A DNA stretch of 64,000 nt from Mesorhizobium sp. 1M-11 (GTDB lineage Bacteria > Pseudomonadota > Alphaproteobacteria > Rhizobiales > Rhizobiaceae): positions 1-64,000 of the forward strand of contig NZ_LJSD01000062.1 in assembly GCF_001303895.1 (NCBI RefSeq), given 5' to 3'. The notes under the pieces were generated by a model, which was given only the letters and a program-made list of their open reading frames with translations, made no database searches and had not been told where the DNA came from. The position numbers and the translations under genes were made by a program. Shown piece after piece: positions 53,282 through 61,887 of this stretch (position 1 is its first letter; each line of letters starts with the position of its first letter).

Positions 53282-53485
53282 TCAGCCGAGGTCGATGTCG
53301 AGGATCGCCATCGAGAAATTGTAATCGCCCTCTTCTTCGTCCTTGTAGACCAGACCGAGGAACTCGTCGCCGATGTAGAGCTCGGCCGAATCTTCCTTGC
53401 GCGGACGCGCCTTCACTTCGAGGTTCGGATTCTGGAAGACACGCTTGAAATAGGCGTCCAGCTTTCTGATTTCGTCGGGTTTCAA
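53282..53485 (-). CDS. DUF3126 family protein
   Basis: A 67-residue soluble protein of the alphaproteobacterial DUF3126 family: KLDAYFKRVFQNP, KARPRKEDSAELYIGDEFLG and GDYNFSMAILDIDL. Function unknown. The start is TTG at 53485 with GGAGAAAG upstream. It lies downstream of cysE on the same strand, a pairing that recurs in rhizobia, though no sulfur link has been shown. Confidence 0.9.
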   Translation of the reverse strand: MKPDEIRKLDAYFKRVFQNPNLEVKARPRKEDSAELYIGDEFLGLVYKDEEEGDYNFSMAILDIDLG

Positions 53486-53645
53486 CGGCTTTCTCCGCTT
53501 AGGAAATGGCTGCCCGGCACCGTCCCGGCGCTCACGGCGTTCCGCGCTTCTGGCACGGTAAGGATGGCGATGTAAAGGCGAACTGCCCTAATGGTGACAA
53601 GGGCTGCCGCGCAATGGGACAGCTCCCGCAACGAGGCGCCGGATT

Positions 53646-54494
53646 TCAGATGTCGAATGAAACGACATGCTCCATCGACTGCGACGGCAGCAACTGGTCC
53701 ATCTGACGGGACGGCTGGTCGCAGCCGGTCTCGCCCACGACGCGCGCGGGCACGCCGGCAACCGTTTTGTTGTGCGGCACCGCCGAGAGCACGACGGAAC
53801 CTGCCGCTACCTTCGAGCAATGGCCGATCTCGATGTTGCCGAGGATCTTGGCGCCCGCACCGATCAGGACACCGTGGCGGATCTTGGGATGACGGTCACC
53901 ACCGGCCTTGCCGGTGCCGCCAAGCGTGACGCCATGCAGGATGGAGACGTCGTCCTCGATGACTGCCGTCTCGCCGACGACGAAGCCGGTGGCATGGTCG
54001 AGGAAGATACCCTTGCCGATGCGGGCCGCCGGGTTGATGTCGGTCTGGAAGACGGAAGACGAGCGGCTCTGCAGGTAGAGCGCGAAATCCCGGCGGCCGT
54101 GGTTCCAAAGCCAGTGCGCCAGACGGTGCGTCTGGATCGCATGGAAGCCCTTGAAGTAAAGGACCGGCATGAGATAGCGGTCGCAAGCCGGATCGCGGTC
54201 GAAATAGGCCTGGATGTCGGTACGCACCACGTCGGACCAGCCGGACTGGTCGTCCAGCATTGCCTTGAAGGTCTGGCGGATCAGGTCTGCGCCGACATCC
54301 TGATGCGCGAGCCGCTCGGCAAGGCGATGGATCACAGCCTCTTCCAGAGTCTCCTGATTCAGGATGGTGGCATAGAGAAAAGCGGCCAGCAGAGGGTCGC
54401 GATTGACTGCCTCGGTGGCCTCGTCGCGAATGGAGCGCCAGATCGGGTCGACCGGCTTCAACAGGCTGGAACGGGCGATACTGACGCTGTTCAT
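53646..54494 (-). CDS. cysE: Serine O-acetyltransferase
   Basis: A 282-residue hexapeptide acyltransferase that makes O-acetylserine from serine and acetyl-CoA, the entry to cysteine synthesis. The N-terminal helical domain (about 15-140; DPIWRSIRDEATEAVNRDPLL in parts) is followed by the beta-helix with catalytic HATGFVVGETAVI (about 165-177), LHGVTLGGTGKAGGDRHPKI (about 185-204) and VLIGAGAKILGNIEIG. The C-terminal tail (to SFDI) is where cysteine feedback inhibition and CysK binding occur; an Ile ends the chain as in CysK-binding forms. ATG 54494 after GGAGAC. Confidence 0.95.
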   Translation of the reverse strand: MNSVSIARSSLLKPVDPIWRSIRDEATEAVNRDPLLAAFLYATILNQETLEEAVIHRLAERLAHQDVGADLIRQTFKAMLDDQSGWSDVVRTDIQAYFDRDPACDRYLMPVLYFKGFHAIQTHRLAHWLWNHGRRDFALYLQSRSSSVFQTDINPAARIGKGIFLDHATGFVVGETAVIEDDVSILHGVTLGGTGKAGGDRHPKIRHGVLIGAGAKILGNIEIGHCSKVAAGSVVLSAVPHNKTVAGVPARVVGETGCDQPSRQMDQLLPSQSMEHVVSFDI

Positions 54495-54618
54495 GGATAG
54501 TCTCCGCTGGCGGCTTGTCTTATCCGGCCGGTCCTATAAGCCATATCATAGCACGGGTGAACTCAATTTTCCTTATTGCTAGTTCAAATGGTTTCGGGTG
54601 GCTGGATTTCAATCGGGC

Positions 54619-55398
54619 ATGGAAAACGAACCCTTGATTGTCAAGATCGCCAACAACGTGGCCTCCGTTCGCATCAACCGGCCGCAGAAAAAGAACGCCA
54701 TCACCTTCGTCATGTGGCAGGCACTGTTCTCCACATTCGAAGCTCTGTCGGCCGATGCGTCTGTACGGGTCGTCACATTGAGCGGCGCGGGAGCCGATTT
54801 TTCGGCCGGTGCAGACATCGCTGAATTCGACACGCTGCGTGACGGCGACAATGCGCGCGGCTACGAAGCCGCCAATTCCGCCGCTTTCGCCGCCATTCGC
54901 AATGCCCGCGTGCCGGTGATCGCAGCGCTGCATGGCGTGTGCTTCGGCGGCGGTTTCGGCCTCGCAGCTGCGGCGGATCTGAGGATTGCGACGCCCGACG
55001 CACTGTTTGCCGTGCCGGCCGCTAAGCTTGGTCTTGCTTATCCTCAGGATGCCATGGGCGACATCGTCGGCGCTGCGGGGCCGCAGATGGCACGCTATCT
55101 TACTTTCACCGGTAATCGCATCGATGCGGAGGCCGCGCTCAAGGCTGGTTTCCTGCTTGAAATCGTTGCCCGGGAAGAGCTTGAACGGCGCGTTGCCGAA
55201 CTCGCGGCGACCATCGCGGCCAATGCTCCACTTTCGGTGCGCGCCTCGAAGCTGGCGATCCATGCAGAGTTGAGCGGCGACGCGATCGACGTCGAGCATG
55301 CTCGCACGGCCGGAGATCAGACCTTCGCCAGCCTCGACTATACCGAGGGTCGTGCCGCCTTCCAGGCGCGCCGCAAGCCGGAGTTCATCGGCCAATGA
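54619..55398 (+). CDS. Enoyl-CoA hydratase/isomerase family protein
   Basis: A 259-residue crotonase-fold protein. It shows VRINRPQKKNAITFVMW (about 17-33), the oxyanion-hole motifs SAGADIAEFD (about 63-72) and HGVCFGGGFGLAAAADLRIA (about 104-123), and LGLAYPQDAMG. The two catalytic Glu positions of classical hydratases are not clearly kept, so it may be another crotonase. ATG 54619 is chosen over GTG 54598. Its TGA overlaps the ATG of the HD-type hydrolase gene by four bases; the two are translationally coupled. Confidence 0.88.
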   Translation: MENEPLIVKIANNVASVRINRPQKKNAITFVMWQALFSTFEALSADASVRVVTLSGAGADFSAGADIAEFDTLRDGDNARGYEAANSAAFAAIRNARVPVIAALHGVCFGGGFGLAAAADLRIATPDALFAVPAAKLGLAYPQDAMGDIVGAAGPQMARYLTFTGNRIDAEAALKAGFLLEIVAREELERRVAELAATIAANAPLSVRASKLAIHAELSGDAIDVEHARTAGDQTFASLDYTEGRAAFQARRKPEFIGQ

Positions 55399-56003
55399 GA
55401 GTTTCCTTGATCACGCCGGCATTGAGGACCGAACTTTCGGCACTCTATCGTGCCGAAGACCGCCATTATCACGGCATCAACCACATCAAGTCACTCCTCG
55501 GCTTGCTCGACGAATACCGCCCCTCCTTTTCTGACCCCGAGGCAATAGAGGCTGCGATCTGGTTCCATGATGCGATTTATGACAGCCGGGCCAAGGACAA
55601 CGAGGCGCGCAGTGCCGATCTCGCGCGCGAAAAGCTGGCAGGGATCGCCGATGCAGAGCGGCTCAACCGTATTGCCCTGACCATCGAGGCTACCGCCACG
55701 CATACTGTTCCAGACATAGAACCTGAGACGGCAAGGCAAGACGCGGCGCTTCTACTGGACATGGATTTGTCGATCCTCGGCGCCGCACCCGAAACGTTCG
55801 ATGCCTACGAGGCGGCAGTGCGCCGCGAATATGCCTGGGTGGAGGAACCGCTGTGGATTGCCGGGCGCGGTGCGGTGCTGAAGACCTTTCTTGAGCGCGA
55901 ACATATTTTCCACACCGACATTTTTCGCAGCCGCTTCGAGGAGCAGGCACGGAAGAATCTCAGGCGCTCTGTCGATGTGCTTGAGGCACGCTCCGGCAGT
56001 TAA
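55395..56003 (+). CDS. HD-superfamily metal-dependent phosphohydrolase-like protein
   Basis: A 202-residue helical protein. HYHGINHIKSLLGLLDEY (about 17-34), WFHDAIYD (about 55-62, the HD pair) and TIEATATHT with DMDLSILG (about 122-129, the far Asp) match a widespread group of predicted HD phosphohydrolases. Substrate unknown. Coupled to the crotonase gene upstream by an ATGA overlap; its TAA interlocks with the stop codon of the convergent GNAT gene. Confidence 0.85.
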   Translation: MRVSLITPALRTELSALYRAEDRHYHGINHIKSLLGLLDEYRPSFSDPEAIEAAIWFHDAIYDSRAKDNEARSADLAREKLAGIADAERLNRIALTIEATATHTVPDIEPETARQDAALLLDMDLSILGAAPETFDAYEAAVRREYAWVEEPLWIAGRGAVLKTFLEREHIFHTDIFRSRFEEQARKNLRRSVDVLEARSGS

Positions 56004-56500
56004 TCCGGAAACCTCTCCATCCGCCTTTCGCGAATGGCAAAGCCGGCGCGCAGATAGACGGACAACGCCTTCGGATGATCATTGGTATCGGTGTGCAGCC
56101 ATACGCGCTCCGGCTGGCTGGCCCAGACCGCACGCAACGAACCGTCCAGCAGATAGAGGCCCAACCTCTTCCCCCGAAAGGCATCGACCAAACCGAAATG
56201 AGCCAGTTCGACGACCGGCTCGCCGACGCCGTTGAATTCGCAGAAGCCAGCGGCGACGCCATCGACCCGCAGGACGTTCAGCCATGTGGACGGGCTGGCC
56301 AACAGGACCGCGAGATCATTCTTCGGCATGCGCAGCCTCTGATCCCAATCCAGCGACGCGCCGACCGCGCGATAAAGATCCAGGTAGTCGACGAGCGGGA
56401 GGTTTTCGCGCTTCAGGCAGGCCGCGCTATCTGGACTGCTCAGTGCCGCCCCCGACGGCGACGCAGTCATATCCAGATATGTTACGAGAAGGTCGACCAT
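56000..56500 (-). CDS. GNAT-family N-acetyltransferase
   Basis: A 166-residue acetyltransferase. The acetyl-CoA loop lies in LVDAFRGKRLGLYLLDG (about 104-120), preceded by the strand VVELAHFG and followed by TNDHPKALSVYLRAGFAI (about 139-156). Acceptor unknown. It starts 8 nt after the alpha/beta hydrolase stop and is probably translated with it. ATG 56500 (GTG one codon earlier possible). Confidence 0.85.
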   Translation of the reverse strand: MVDLLVTYLDMTASPSGAALSSPDSAACLKRENLPLVDYLDLYRAVGASLDWDQRLRMPKNDLAVLLASPSTWLNVLRVDGVAAGFCEFNGVGEPVVELAHFGLVDAFRGKRLGLYLLDGSLRAVWASQPERVWLHTDTNDHPKALSVYLRAGFAIRERRMERFPD

Positions 56501-56508
56501 CACGCCGT

Positions 56509-57276
56509 TCAGAGCGGGTGTTCGGCGTAAAACTCCAGCACCCGCTTCTTGAAGGTGTGGTCCCCTACCGACAGCATGTGATCGCGTCCTTCGATGTGGA
56601 ATGCCACCGCGTTGGGCATCAGCGCCGCGAGGTCGTCGGCCGAACCGGCGATGTCGTCGGTCGTGCCGACCGCCACCAGCGTTGGTTGCGCGATGCGCGA
56701 AACCTCGTCCTCGGAAAGCAGTTCTCGCGAGGTGACGATGCAGGCGGCAAGTGCCTGTCGGTCGCTCCTGGTCTGGTCGGCAAAGCTGCGGAACATCTTG
56801 CCGCGTGTGTGCGTGATGGCGGCGGCATCCGGCGCCATCAGTGCTTCGGCGATCGGGTCCCAGTCGCCAACGCCGTCAACCATGCCGATGCCCAGTCCGC
56901 CCAGCACCAGCGTGGCGACCTTGTCGGGGTTGGAAAGCGCGAGGAACGCTGACACGCGCGCGCCCATGGAGTAGCCCATCACATGAGCCCGCTCGATGCC
57001 GAGATGGTCGAGCAATGCCGCCGCATCCGAAGCCATCTTGTCCGGCGTATAATCCGCGCCTTCATAGCTTTTCGTCGATGCGCCATGGCCGCGATGATCG
57101 AAGGCGATGGCACGGTAGCCGGCATCGTTCAGCGTCTTGAACCAGCCCGGCGAGACCCAGTTGACATAGTGGCTGGAAGCAAAGCCGTGGATCATCAACA
57201 CCGGATCGCCGCTACCTGTGGCAGGTTGACGATCAAGAAACGCGAGGTCGAAGCCGTCATGGCTGAAAAACTGCAT
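56509..57276 (-). CDS. Alpha/beta hydrolase
   Basis: A 255-residue alpha/beta-fold hydrolase. Oxyanion loop MIHGFASSHYVNW (about 28-40), DHRGHGAST (about 60-68), nucleophile elbow GYSMGARV (about 99-106, Ser), Asp in AVGTTDDIAG (about 200-209) and His in GRDHMLSV (about 229-236) complete a triad. Substrate unknown. No signal peptide. Followed by the GNAT gene; 15 nt downstream of the DUF192 gene, so the three may form one transcript. Confidence 0.9.
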   Translation of the reverse strand: MQFFSHDGFDLAFLDRQPATGSGDPVLMIHGFASSHYVNWVSPGWFKTLNDAGYRAIAFDHRGHGASTKSYEGADYTPDKMASDAAALLDHLGIERAHVMGYSMGARVSAFLALSNPDKVATLVLGGLGIGMVDGVGDWDPIAEALMAPDAAAITHTRGKMFRSFADQTRSDRQALAACIVTSRELLSEDEVSRIAQPTLVAVGTTDDIAGSADDLAALMPNAVAFHIEGRDHMLSVGDHTFKKRVLEFYAEHPL

Positions 57277-57291
57277 TGCGTGGAATGACCT

Positions 57292-57801
57292 TCAGTTGAT
57301 GCCAGAAACAGCGTTGACGGCGGGGTGCTTGACCAGGTCGCCTTCCTTGATGTTTTCGCGCTCGGCGGTGCCGGCTTTCAATTCCAGGACGAAACGCACC
57401 GGTTCGTTGGGCGCAATGACGGCCTCCGATTGCGGCTCACCCTGGCGGATCGCCTTGATGCGGCCATCCTGCCCGATGAACAGCAGATCAAGCTGCATCG
57501 GCGTGTTCTTCATCCAGAAACCGACGCCTTCGGTTTGCGGGAAGACGAACAGCATGCCGCGGTCGTTCGGCATGGTCTGGCGGAACATCAGCCCAGCTTC
57601 GCGCTCGGCATCGTCGTCGGCAATCTCGATCTGGAACGGACGGTCGCCCTTGGCGGTGACCGCCACCAGCGGCACCGGGTCGACGGGTAACATCATCGCC
57701 TGTCCTTCCGCCGCCATCGACCTGCCGGCGAGAAGGAAGACAACAGCCATGACAGCGAGGCTGAACCGCGGCAGGAACTGCCAAAGCGAAAATCGAACCA
57801 T
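57292..57801 (-). CDS. Exported DUF192 family protein
   Basis: A 169-residue protein with a signal peptide (about 7-30, LPRFSLAVMAVVFLLAGRSMA-A) and a DUF192 domain (about 45-165) showing GLMFRQTMPNDRGMLFVF (about 66-83), GFWMKNTPMQLDLLFI (about 90-105) and VLELKAGTAERENIKEGD. Function unknown. ATG 57801 has AAGGA 6 nt upstream, which rejects the longer frame running back through the repeat at 57842. Head of the DUF192-hydrolase-GNAT run. Confidence 0.92.
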   Translation of the reverse strand: MVRFSLWQFLPRFSLAVMAVVFLLAGRSMAAEGQAMMLPVDPVPLVAVTAKGDRPFQIEIADDDAEREAGLMFRQTMPNDRGMLFVFPQTEGVGFWMKNTPMQLDLLFIGQDGRIKAIRQGEPQSEAVIAPNEPVRFVLELKAGTAERENIKEGDLVKHPAVNAVSGIN

Positions 57802-57841
57802 TTCCAATCCTTGCTCGAGACCAGCCCGAGACCTCACCCTA

Positions 57842-57934
57842 GAGCAATTCCAGCAAAAGTGTGTAGCGGTTTTGCGTCCGGAATTGCGTAAAAACAAAGA
57901 GTTGGAGCATTTCCATGAAAACGAAAACGCTGCC
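57842..57934. repeat. Mosaic intergenic repeat, family 2, copy 2
   Basis: Same modules as 44276-44370: GAGCAATTCCAG, GCGGTTTTGCGTCCGGAAT, GCGTAAAAAC, GGAGCATTT and AAAACGCT. It lies upstream of the DUF192 gene, as copy 1 lies upstream of the rhomboid gene. Confidence 0.85.
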
Positions 57935-58053
57935 AGACAGCACGCGAACCGGCGCAAGCGCCTTGCAATATGGTGCCCCAGCAAAGCCAGGCAAGGGCCA
58001 ACAAAATCATGACGTCGGCCAATGGCCACATCCATGCATCGGCAAGTGCCGGA

Positions 58054-58080
58054 TAAACAAAAAGGCCGCATAAGCGGCCT
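58054..58080 (-). terminator. Intrinsic terminator of the cold-shock protein gene
   Basis: AGGCCGC-TTAT-GCGGCCT on the minus strand followed by TTTTTGTTT. It begins 27 nt after the stop at 58107. Confidence 0.9.
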
Positions 58081-58106
58081 GGTTCTCAAGAATGCTGGAG
58101 GGGCGC

Positions 58107-58703
58107 CTAGTGAGCCACCGGCAGCGTTCCCATATCCGGATGGATTTCCGCCGCCATCAGGCCCTTGTCACCGCGACCGTAGCGCACAAGGACAACCTGA
58201 CCGGGCCTGAGCTCCGTCACACCGTAGCGGCGCAGCGTTTCCATATGCACGAAGATATCCTCGGTGCCCTCACCCCGGCTCAGGAAACCAAAGCCCTTGG
58301 TGCGGTTGAACCACTTGACCAGCGCGCGCTCCAGCCCGCTTTCCGGCGTGACTGTAACGTGCGTGCGCTGCTCCTGCTGTTCGGCTGGATGGACTGCCGT
58401 CGAGGTATCCATCGAGAGAACGCGAAATGCCTGCAGGCCACGGTCGCCCTGCTTGACGAGGCAGACCACGCGTGCGCCCTCCAGCGCAGTCTGGAAGCCG
58501 TCGCGTCGCAAGCACGTTACATGCAACAGAATATCGCCGGAGACACCGTCGTCAGGAAGAATAAAGCCGTATCCCTTGGCAACATCGAACCATTTGATCG
58601 CGCCGGAAACCTCCAGCAGATCCGCAGATTCGCCGATCTCGTCATGTCCAGCGGTGTCGCCAAGAGGCGCATCCCGACCGGCCAGAGAGGCTTTTTCCCC
58701 CAT
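58107..58703 (-). CDS. Double cold-shock-domain protein
   Basis: A 198-residue protein with two cold-shock (OB-fold) nucleic-acid-binding domains. The first (about 31-95) has GAIKWFDVAKGYGFILPDD and DILLHV; the second (about 125-190) has ALVKWFNRTKGFGFLSRGE and DIFVHM, i.e. both RNP1 and RNP2 are present in each. A polar 30-residue N-terminus and a Gln-rich linker (about 105-120) join them. It likely binds single-stranded RNA or DNA. ATG 58703 after AAAGGGGG at 7 nt. Two-CSD proteins of this kind are usual in rhizobia. Confidence 0.93.
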   Translation of the reverse strand: MGEKASLAGRDAPLGDTAGHDEIGESADLLEVSGAIKWFDVAKGYGFILPDDGVSGDILLHVTCLRRDGFQTALEGARVVCLVKQGDRGLQAFRVLSMDTSTAVHPAEQQEQRTHVTVTPESGLERALVKWFNRTKGFGFLSRGEGTEDIFVHMETLRRYGVTELRPGQVVLVRYGRGDKGLMAAEIHPDMGTLPVAH

Positions 58704-59042
58704 CAGAATGCCCCCTTTCTCCGAAACTGCAGCCACTGATTCTTTACACGAGATTAACACTTCGGCTTCCCGGGTGTGCAAGACCTGACGTGCCTTTTTT
58801 CACCAGCTCATTCTAAGATATATTCAATCAGCCTCATATAGACTGTTTGTTGGCTGCCGTTACGTTGCTTTTCCGCGTTGCGGCATACACCGACCACCCC
58901 TATGGTGCGCGCGATCCTAAGCAGACTTGCGCAGCTTCGACAACGCTTCGTCAGCTTAGCTTGTTCTTTTTCTTTTGTTGCAGGTTCTCATCGCAAAACC
59001 GTGGGACACTTTTGCGGAACCTGCTTAGGTCTGGAGACGAAT
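58704..59042. other. Divergent control region between the cold-shock gene and gloA
   Basis: 339 bp holding the upstream regions of both genes, an AT-rich segment about 58795-58850 on the cold-shock side and a palindromic repeat (58980-59024) just before gloA. No gene seen. Confidence 0.5.
58980..59024. repeat. Palindromic intergenic repeat, family 3, copy 2
   Basis: GCAGGTTC, TCAT bulge, CGCAAAA; loop; TTTTGCG, GAACCTGC. The same architecture as 32205-32249 with compensating changes in both arms. It ends 18 nt before the gloA ATG. Confidence 0.75.
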
Positions 59043-59483
59043 ATGCGCTATCTGCACACAATGATCCGCGTGACTGATGTCGGAGAATCCCTCGATTTCT
59101 ATTGCAACAAGCTGGGCCTCAAGGAAGTCCGCCGCATCGAGAACGAACAGGGTCGCTTCACGCTGATCTTCCTGGCCGCGTCGGAGGACGAGAAAAGTGG
59201 CGCCGAGGCACGCGCGCCGCTGATCGAACTGACCCACAATTGGGACCCCGAGGAATACAAGGGCGGGCGCAATTTCGGCCACCTCGCCTATGAGGTCGAC
59301 GATATCTATGCCACCTGCCAACGCCTGCAGGATCAGGGGGTCACCATCAACCGTCCGCCGCGGGACGGCTACATGGCCTTCATCAAATCGCCCGACGGCA
59401 TTTCGATCGAACTCCTGCAAAAGGGTGCAGCCAAGGAAAAGGCGGAACCCTGGACCTCAATGGCGAATACTGGAACCTGGTAA
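59043..59483 (+). CDS. gloA: Lactoylglutathione lyase (glyoxalase I)
   Basis: A 146-residue metalloenzyme that isomerises the methylglyoxal-glutathione adduct to S-lactoylglutathione. Ligand residues are in place: His5 (RYLHTMIRV), Glu in PLIELTHNW (about 60-68), His in NFGHLAYEV (about 78-86) and Glu in GISIELLQ (about 118-125); FYCNKLGLKEVRR is also typical. GGAG precedes ATG 59043. Detoxifies methylglyoxal in the cytoplasm. A palindromic repeat sits in its leader. Confidence 0.95.
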   Translation: MRYLHTMIRVTDVGESLDFYCNKLGLKEVRRIENEQGRFTLIFLAASEDEKSGAEARAPLIELTHNWDPEEYKGGRNFGHLAYEVDDIYATCQRLQDQGVTINRPPRDGYMAFIKSPDGISIELLQKGAAKEKAEPWTSMANTGTW

Positions 59484-59598
59484 TTTCCAAAGCGGGAGCA
59501 AACGCCATCCCATCACTTCCGGCGGGACCGGCCGATATGAACCGGGCCCGCTCCATCAGCCAGCGTGACGCCAGCCAGACAGCCGAACGGAGAATTCC

Positions 59599-59889
59599 AT
59601 GTCGACCAGCAATGCCGACGTCACCACCGAACACGCCAGCCGCTACCTGCAGCAACTCTGCAAGCACTGGGCGCACAAGTTTCCCGTCACTTTCGACCCG
59701 AACCACGGCGAAATCGAACTGACCATCGGTAGCACGGTAATGGACGCGAACGCGACAACGCTGCACATCGCGCTGACCGCGAGCGACGCAACTCAGATCG
59801 AACAGCTCGAACGCGTCGTGGAGGACCATATCAAGCGTTTTGCCTTCCGCGAGGAACTGGCATTCCGCTGGCGACGCGCCGCGGCATAG
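59599..59889 (+). CDS. DUF2218 family protein
   Basis: A 96-residue soluble protein of the DUF2218 family: ASRYLQQLCKHWAHKFPVTF (about 13-32), GEIELTIG and LERVVEDHIKRFAFREEL (about 69-86). Relatives sometimes lie near siderophore genes, which is not the case here. Function unknown. ATG 59599 is preceded by GGAGAATTCC. It ends one base before the stop codon of the convergent DUF1697 gene. Confidence 0.88.
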   Translation: MSTSNADVTTEHASRYLQQLCKHWAHKFPVTFDPNHGEIELTIGSTVMDANATTLHIALTASDATQIEQLERVVEDHIKRFAFREELAFRWRRAAA

Positions 59890-59890
59890 C

Positions 59891-60436
59891 TCAGCCTGAT
59901 GCCCGACCGATCATTTCGGCCAGCGCGAGAACGCTGCGCCAGTTGCGCATGGTGCCGGGCACTTTGAGCGTGCGCGGCAGGATTTCGGCGAATTTCGATT
60001 TGCCCAAGCCATCTGGGGCATGCAGGTAGAGGACGTCGCCCTTCACCTCGAACCGCTCCGGTCCTGTGCATTTCTCGGCCAGCCTGCCGATCTCCTCCGG
60101 GGTGGGTTCACGCTCCAGGGCCATCGCGTGCAATTTGGTCGGATCCTCCGCTATCTCTGGATAGGGATTGTCCGCCACCAGCCGCGCAAACCAGGTCGCG
60201 TCACGCACCATGATGCGCGAATGAAAACCCCAGCGTTTCTCGAATGCGTCCTGCAGTGCCTTCGTCAGCGACACGACGTCGGCCTGTGTCGAGCGGAAAA
60301 CCACATTGCCGCTCTGCACGTAGCTTGCAACATCGGCGAAGCCAAGCTCCTCGAAAAAGGCACGCAGTTCCGCCATCCTGACAATGCGGTTGCCACCGAC
60401 ATTGATACCGGAAAACAGCGCGACGAACCCGCTCAT
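59891..60436 (-). CDS. DUF1697 family protein
   Basis: A 181-residue protein of the DUF1697 family: FVALFSGINVGGNRIVRMAELRAFFEELGF in parts (about 4-33), YVQSGNVVFRS (about 39-49), FAEILPRTLKVPGTMRNWRSVLAL (about 147-170). Function unknown. Its ATG overlaps the ilvA stop by four bases (ATGA), so it is translated with ilvA. Confidence 0.92.
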   Translation of the reverse strand: MSGFVALFSGINVGGNRIVRMAELRAFFEELGFADVASYVQSGNVVFRSTQADVVSLTKALQDAFEKRWGFHSRIMVRDATWFARLVADNPYPEIAEDPTKLHAMALEREPTPEEIGRLAEKCTGPERFEVKGDVLYLHAPDGLGKSKFAEILPRTLKVPGTMRNWRSVLALAEMIGRASG

Positions 60437-61689
60437 ATGATGAAACCCGCCAGCGTCTCGTTGTCGGTGATATCCTGATACTGCACTCCATGCGTGGCGA
60501 AATTGGCGGTCAGCAGATCAAAGTTGCGGCGATCCTTCGTCTCGATGCCGATCAGCACCGAACCGAAGTTGCGCGCCGATTTCTTGAGATATTCGAAGCG
60601 TGCGATATCGTCGTCGGGGCCCAGCATCTCGAGGAAATCACGCAGCGCGCCCGGCCTCTGCGGGAAACGGATGATAAAATACTTCTTCAAGCCCTCGAAA
60701 CGCAGCGCCCGCTCCTTGACGTCGGGCAAGCGCTCGAAATCGAAATTGCCTCCCGACACCACCGCAACGACGGTCTTGCCCCTGATTTCCTTACGCGGAA
60801 AATCCTTGAGCGCATCGATCGCCAGCGCCCCCGCAGGCTCCAGCACCACGCCCTCGACATTCAGCATCTCGACCATGGTGGCGCAGAGCCGGTTTTCCGG
60901 CACCAGCCGCACGTCGTCCTGCGAATAATCCTTCAGATGACGAAATGGCTCGCGGCCGATCTCGGCAACGGCGGCTCCATCAACGAAGTTGTCGACCCGG
61001 GCGAGTTTCACGCGCTTATCCGAGGCAAGGCTTTCCCTGAGGCTCGGCGCGCCGGCGGGTTCGCAGAAAACGAAACGCGGCGCTCTCCCAGCCTGAGTGA
61101 AGTAGTGTGAAACGCCGGCCGAAAGTCCGCCGCCGCCAACCGGTAGCATGATGATGTCGGGCAGCCGCGCGCCTGGCATCTGGTCGGCGATCTCATAAGC
61201 CACGGTCGCCTGGCCCTCGATGATGTCCTTATGATCGAAGGGGGGCACCATATGCGCCCCGCTCTGCTCGGTGAATTCAAAGGCGGCGCGGTAGCATTCG
61301 TCAAAGAAGTCGCCGACCAGCTTGATTTCGACGAACTCGCCGCCAAACAGCCGCGTCTTGTCGATCTTCTGCTGCGGCGTCGTCACCGGCATGAAGACGA
61401 CCCCCTTGCGGCCGAAATGCCGGCACACGAAAGCGAAACCTTGCGCATGGTTGCCTGCCGACGCACAGACGAACAGCTCTGCTTCGTTGCCTTCCGCCAG
61501 GGCCTTGCGGAAAAAATTGAAAGCGCCCCTGATCTTGTAGGAGCGCACGGGCGTCAGATCCTCGCGTTTCAAAAGCACGCGCGCGCCATATTTGCGCGAC
61601 AGGTAATCGTTCTCCTGCAGAGGCGTCTCGGGAAAGATCTGGCGCACCGCGGCGGCTGCGTTGGCGACCCGGTCGGCAAAGCTGGTCAT
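60433..61689 (-). CDS. ilvA: Threonine ammonia-lyase (threonine deaminase), short form
   Basis: A 418-residue PLP enzyme that makes 2-oxobutanoate from threonine, the first step to isoleucine. PLP-lysine in VRSYKIRGAFNFF (about 48-60), SAGNHAQGFA (about 75-84), phosphate loop PVGGGGLSAG (about 183-192), and a C-terminal regulatory ACT-like domain (about 325-418, KYFIIRFPQRPGALRDFLEML) in one copy, so it is the shorter form with less or altered isoleucine feedback. ATG 61689 after AAGGAC, not the ATG 15 codons earlier. DUF1697 follows with an overlap. Confidence 0.94.
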   Translation of the reverse strand: MTSFADRVANAAAAVRQIFPETPLQENDYLSRKYGARVLLKREDLTPVRSYKIRGAFNFFRKALAEGNEAELFVCASAGNHAQGFAFVCRHFGRKGVVFMPVTTPQQKIDKTRLFGGEFVEIKLVGDFFDECYRAAFEFTEQSGAHMVPPFDHKDIIEGQATVAYEIADQMPGARLPDIIMLPVGGGGLSAGVSHYFTQAGRAPRFVFCEPAGAPSLRESLASDKRVKLARVDNFVDGAAVAEIGREPFRHLKDYSQDDVRLVPENRLCATMVEMLNVEGVVLEPAGALAIDALKDFPRKEIRGKTVVAVVSGGNFDFERLPDVKERALRFEGLKKYFIIRFPQRPGALRDFLEMLGPDDDIARFEYLKKSARNFGSVLIGIETKDRRNFDLLTANFATHGVQYQDITDNETLAGFII

Positions 61690-61887
61690 GAGGCAAGTCC
61701 TTGTAGAAATTGCAGCAATCGTTCCTGCCGTCATTTTGGCTTTGGTGCAACACCTTGCTCCCGACGGACACTCCGTGGCGTAATTTTCACGGCCATGGAC
61801 TTACTTTAGCCGTACTTCGCCTGTCCGGAGACTGCTTTCAAAAGATAAGAACCGACCGGAGTCGGATTTAGCAGGGCTGGACGTATC

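Noticed and set aside
55998..56005. Interlocked stop codons of the HD and GNAT genes as a sign of regulation
   Set aside because: Convergent genes with overlapping stops are common in compact genomes; no terminator or other signal supports a special role.
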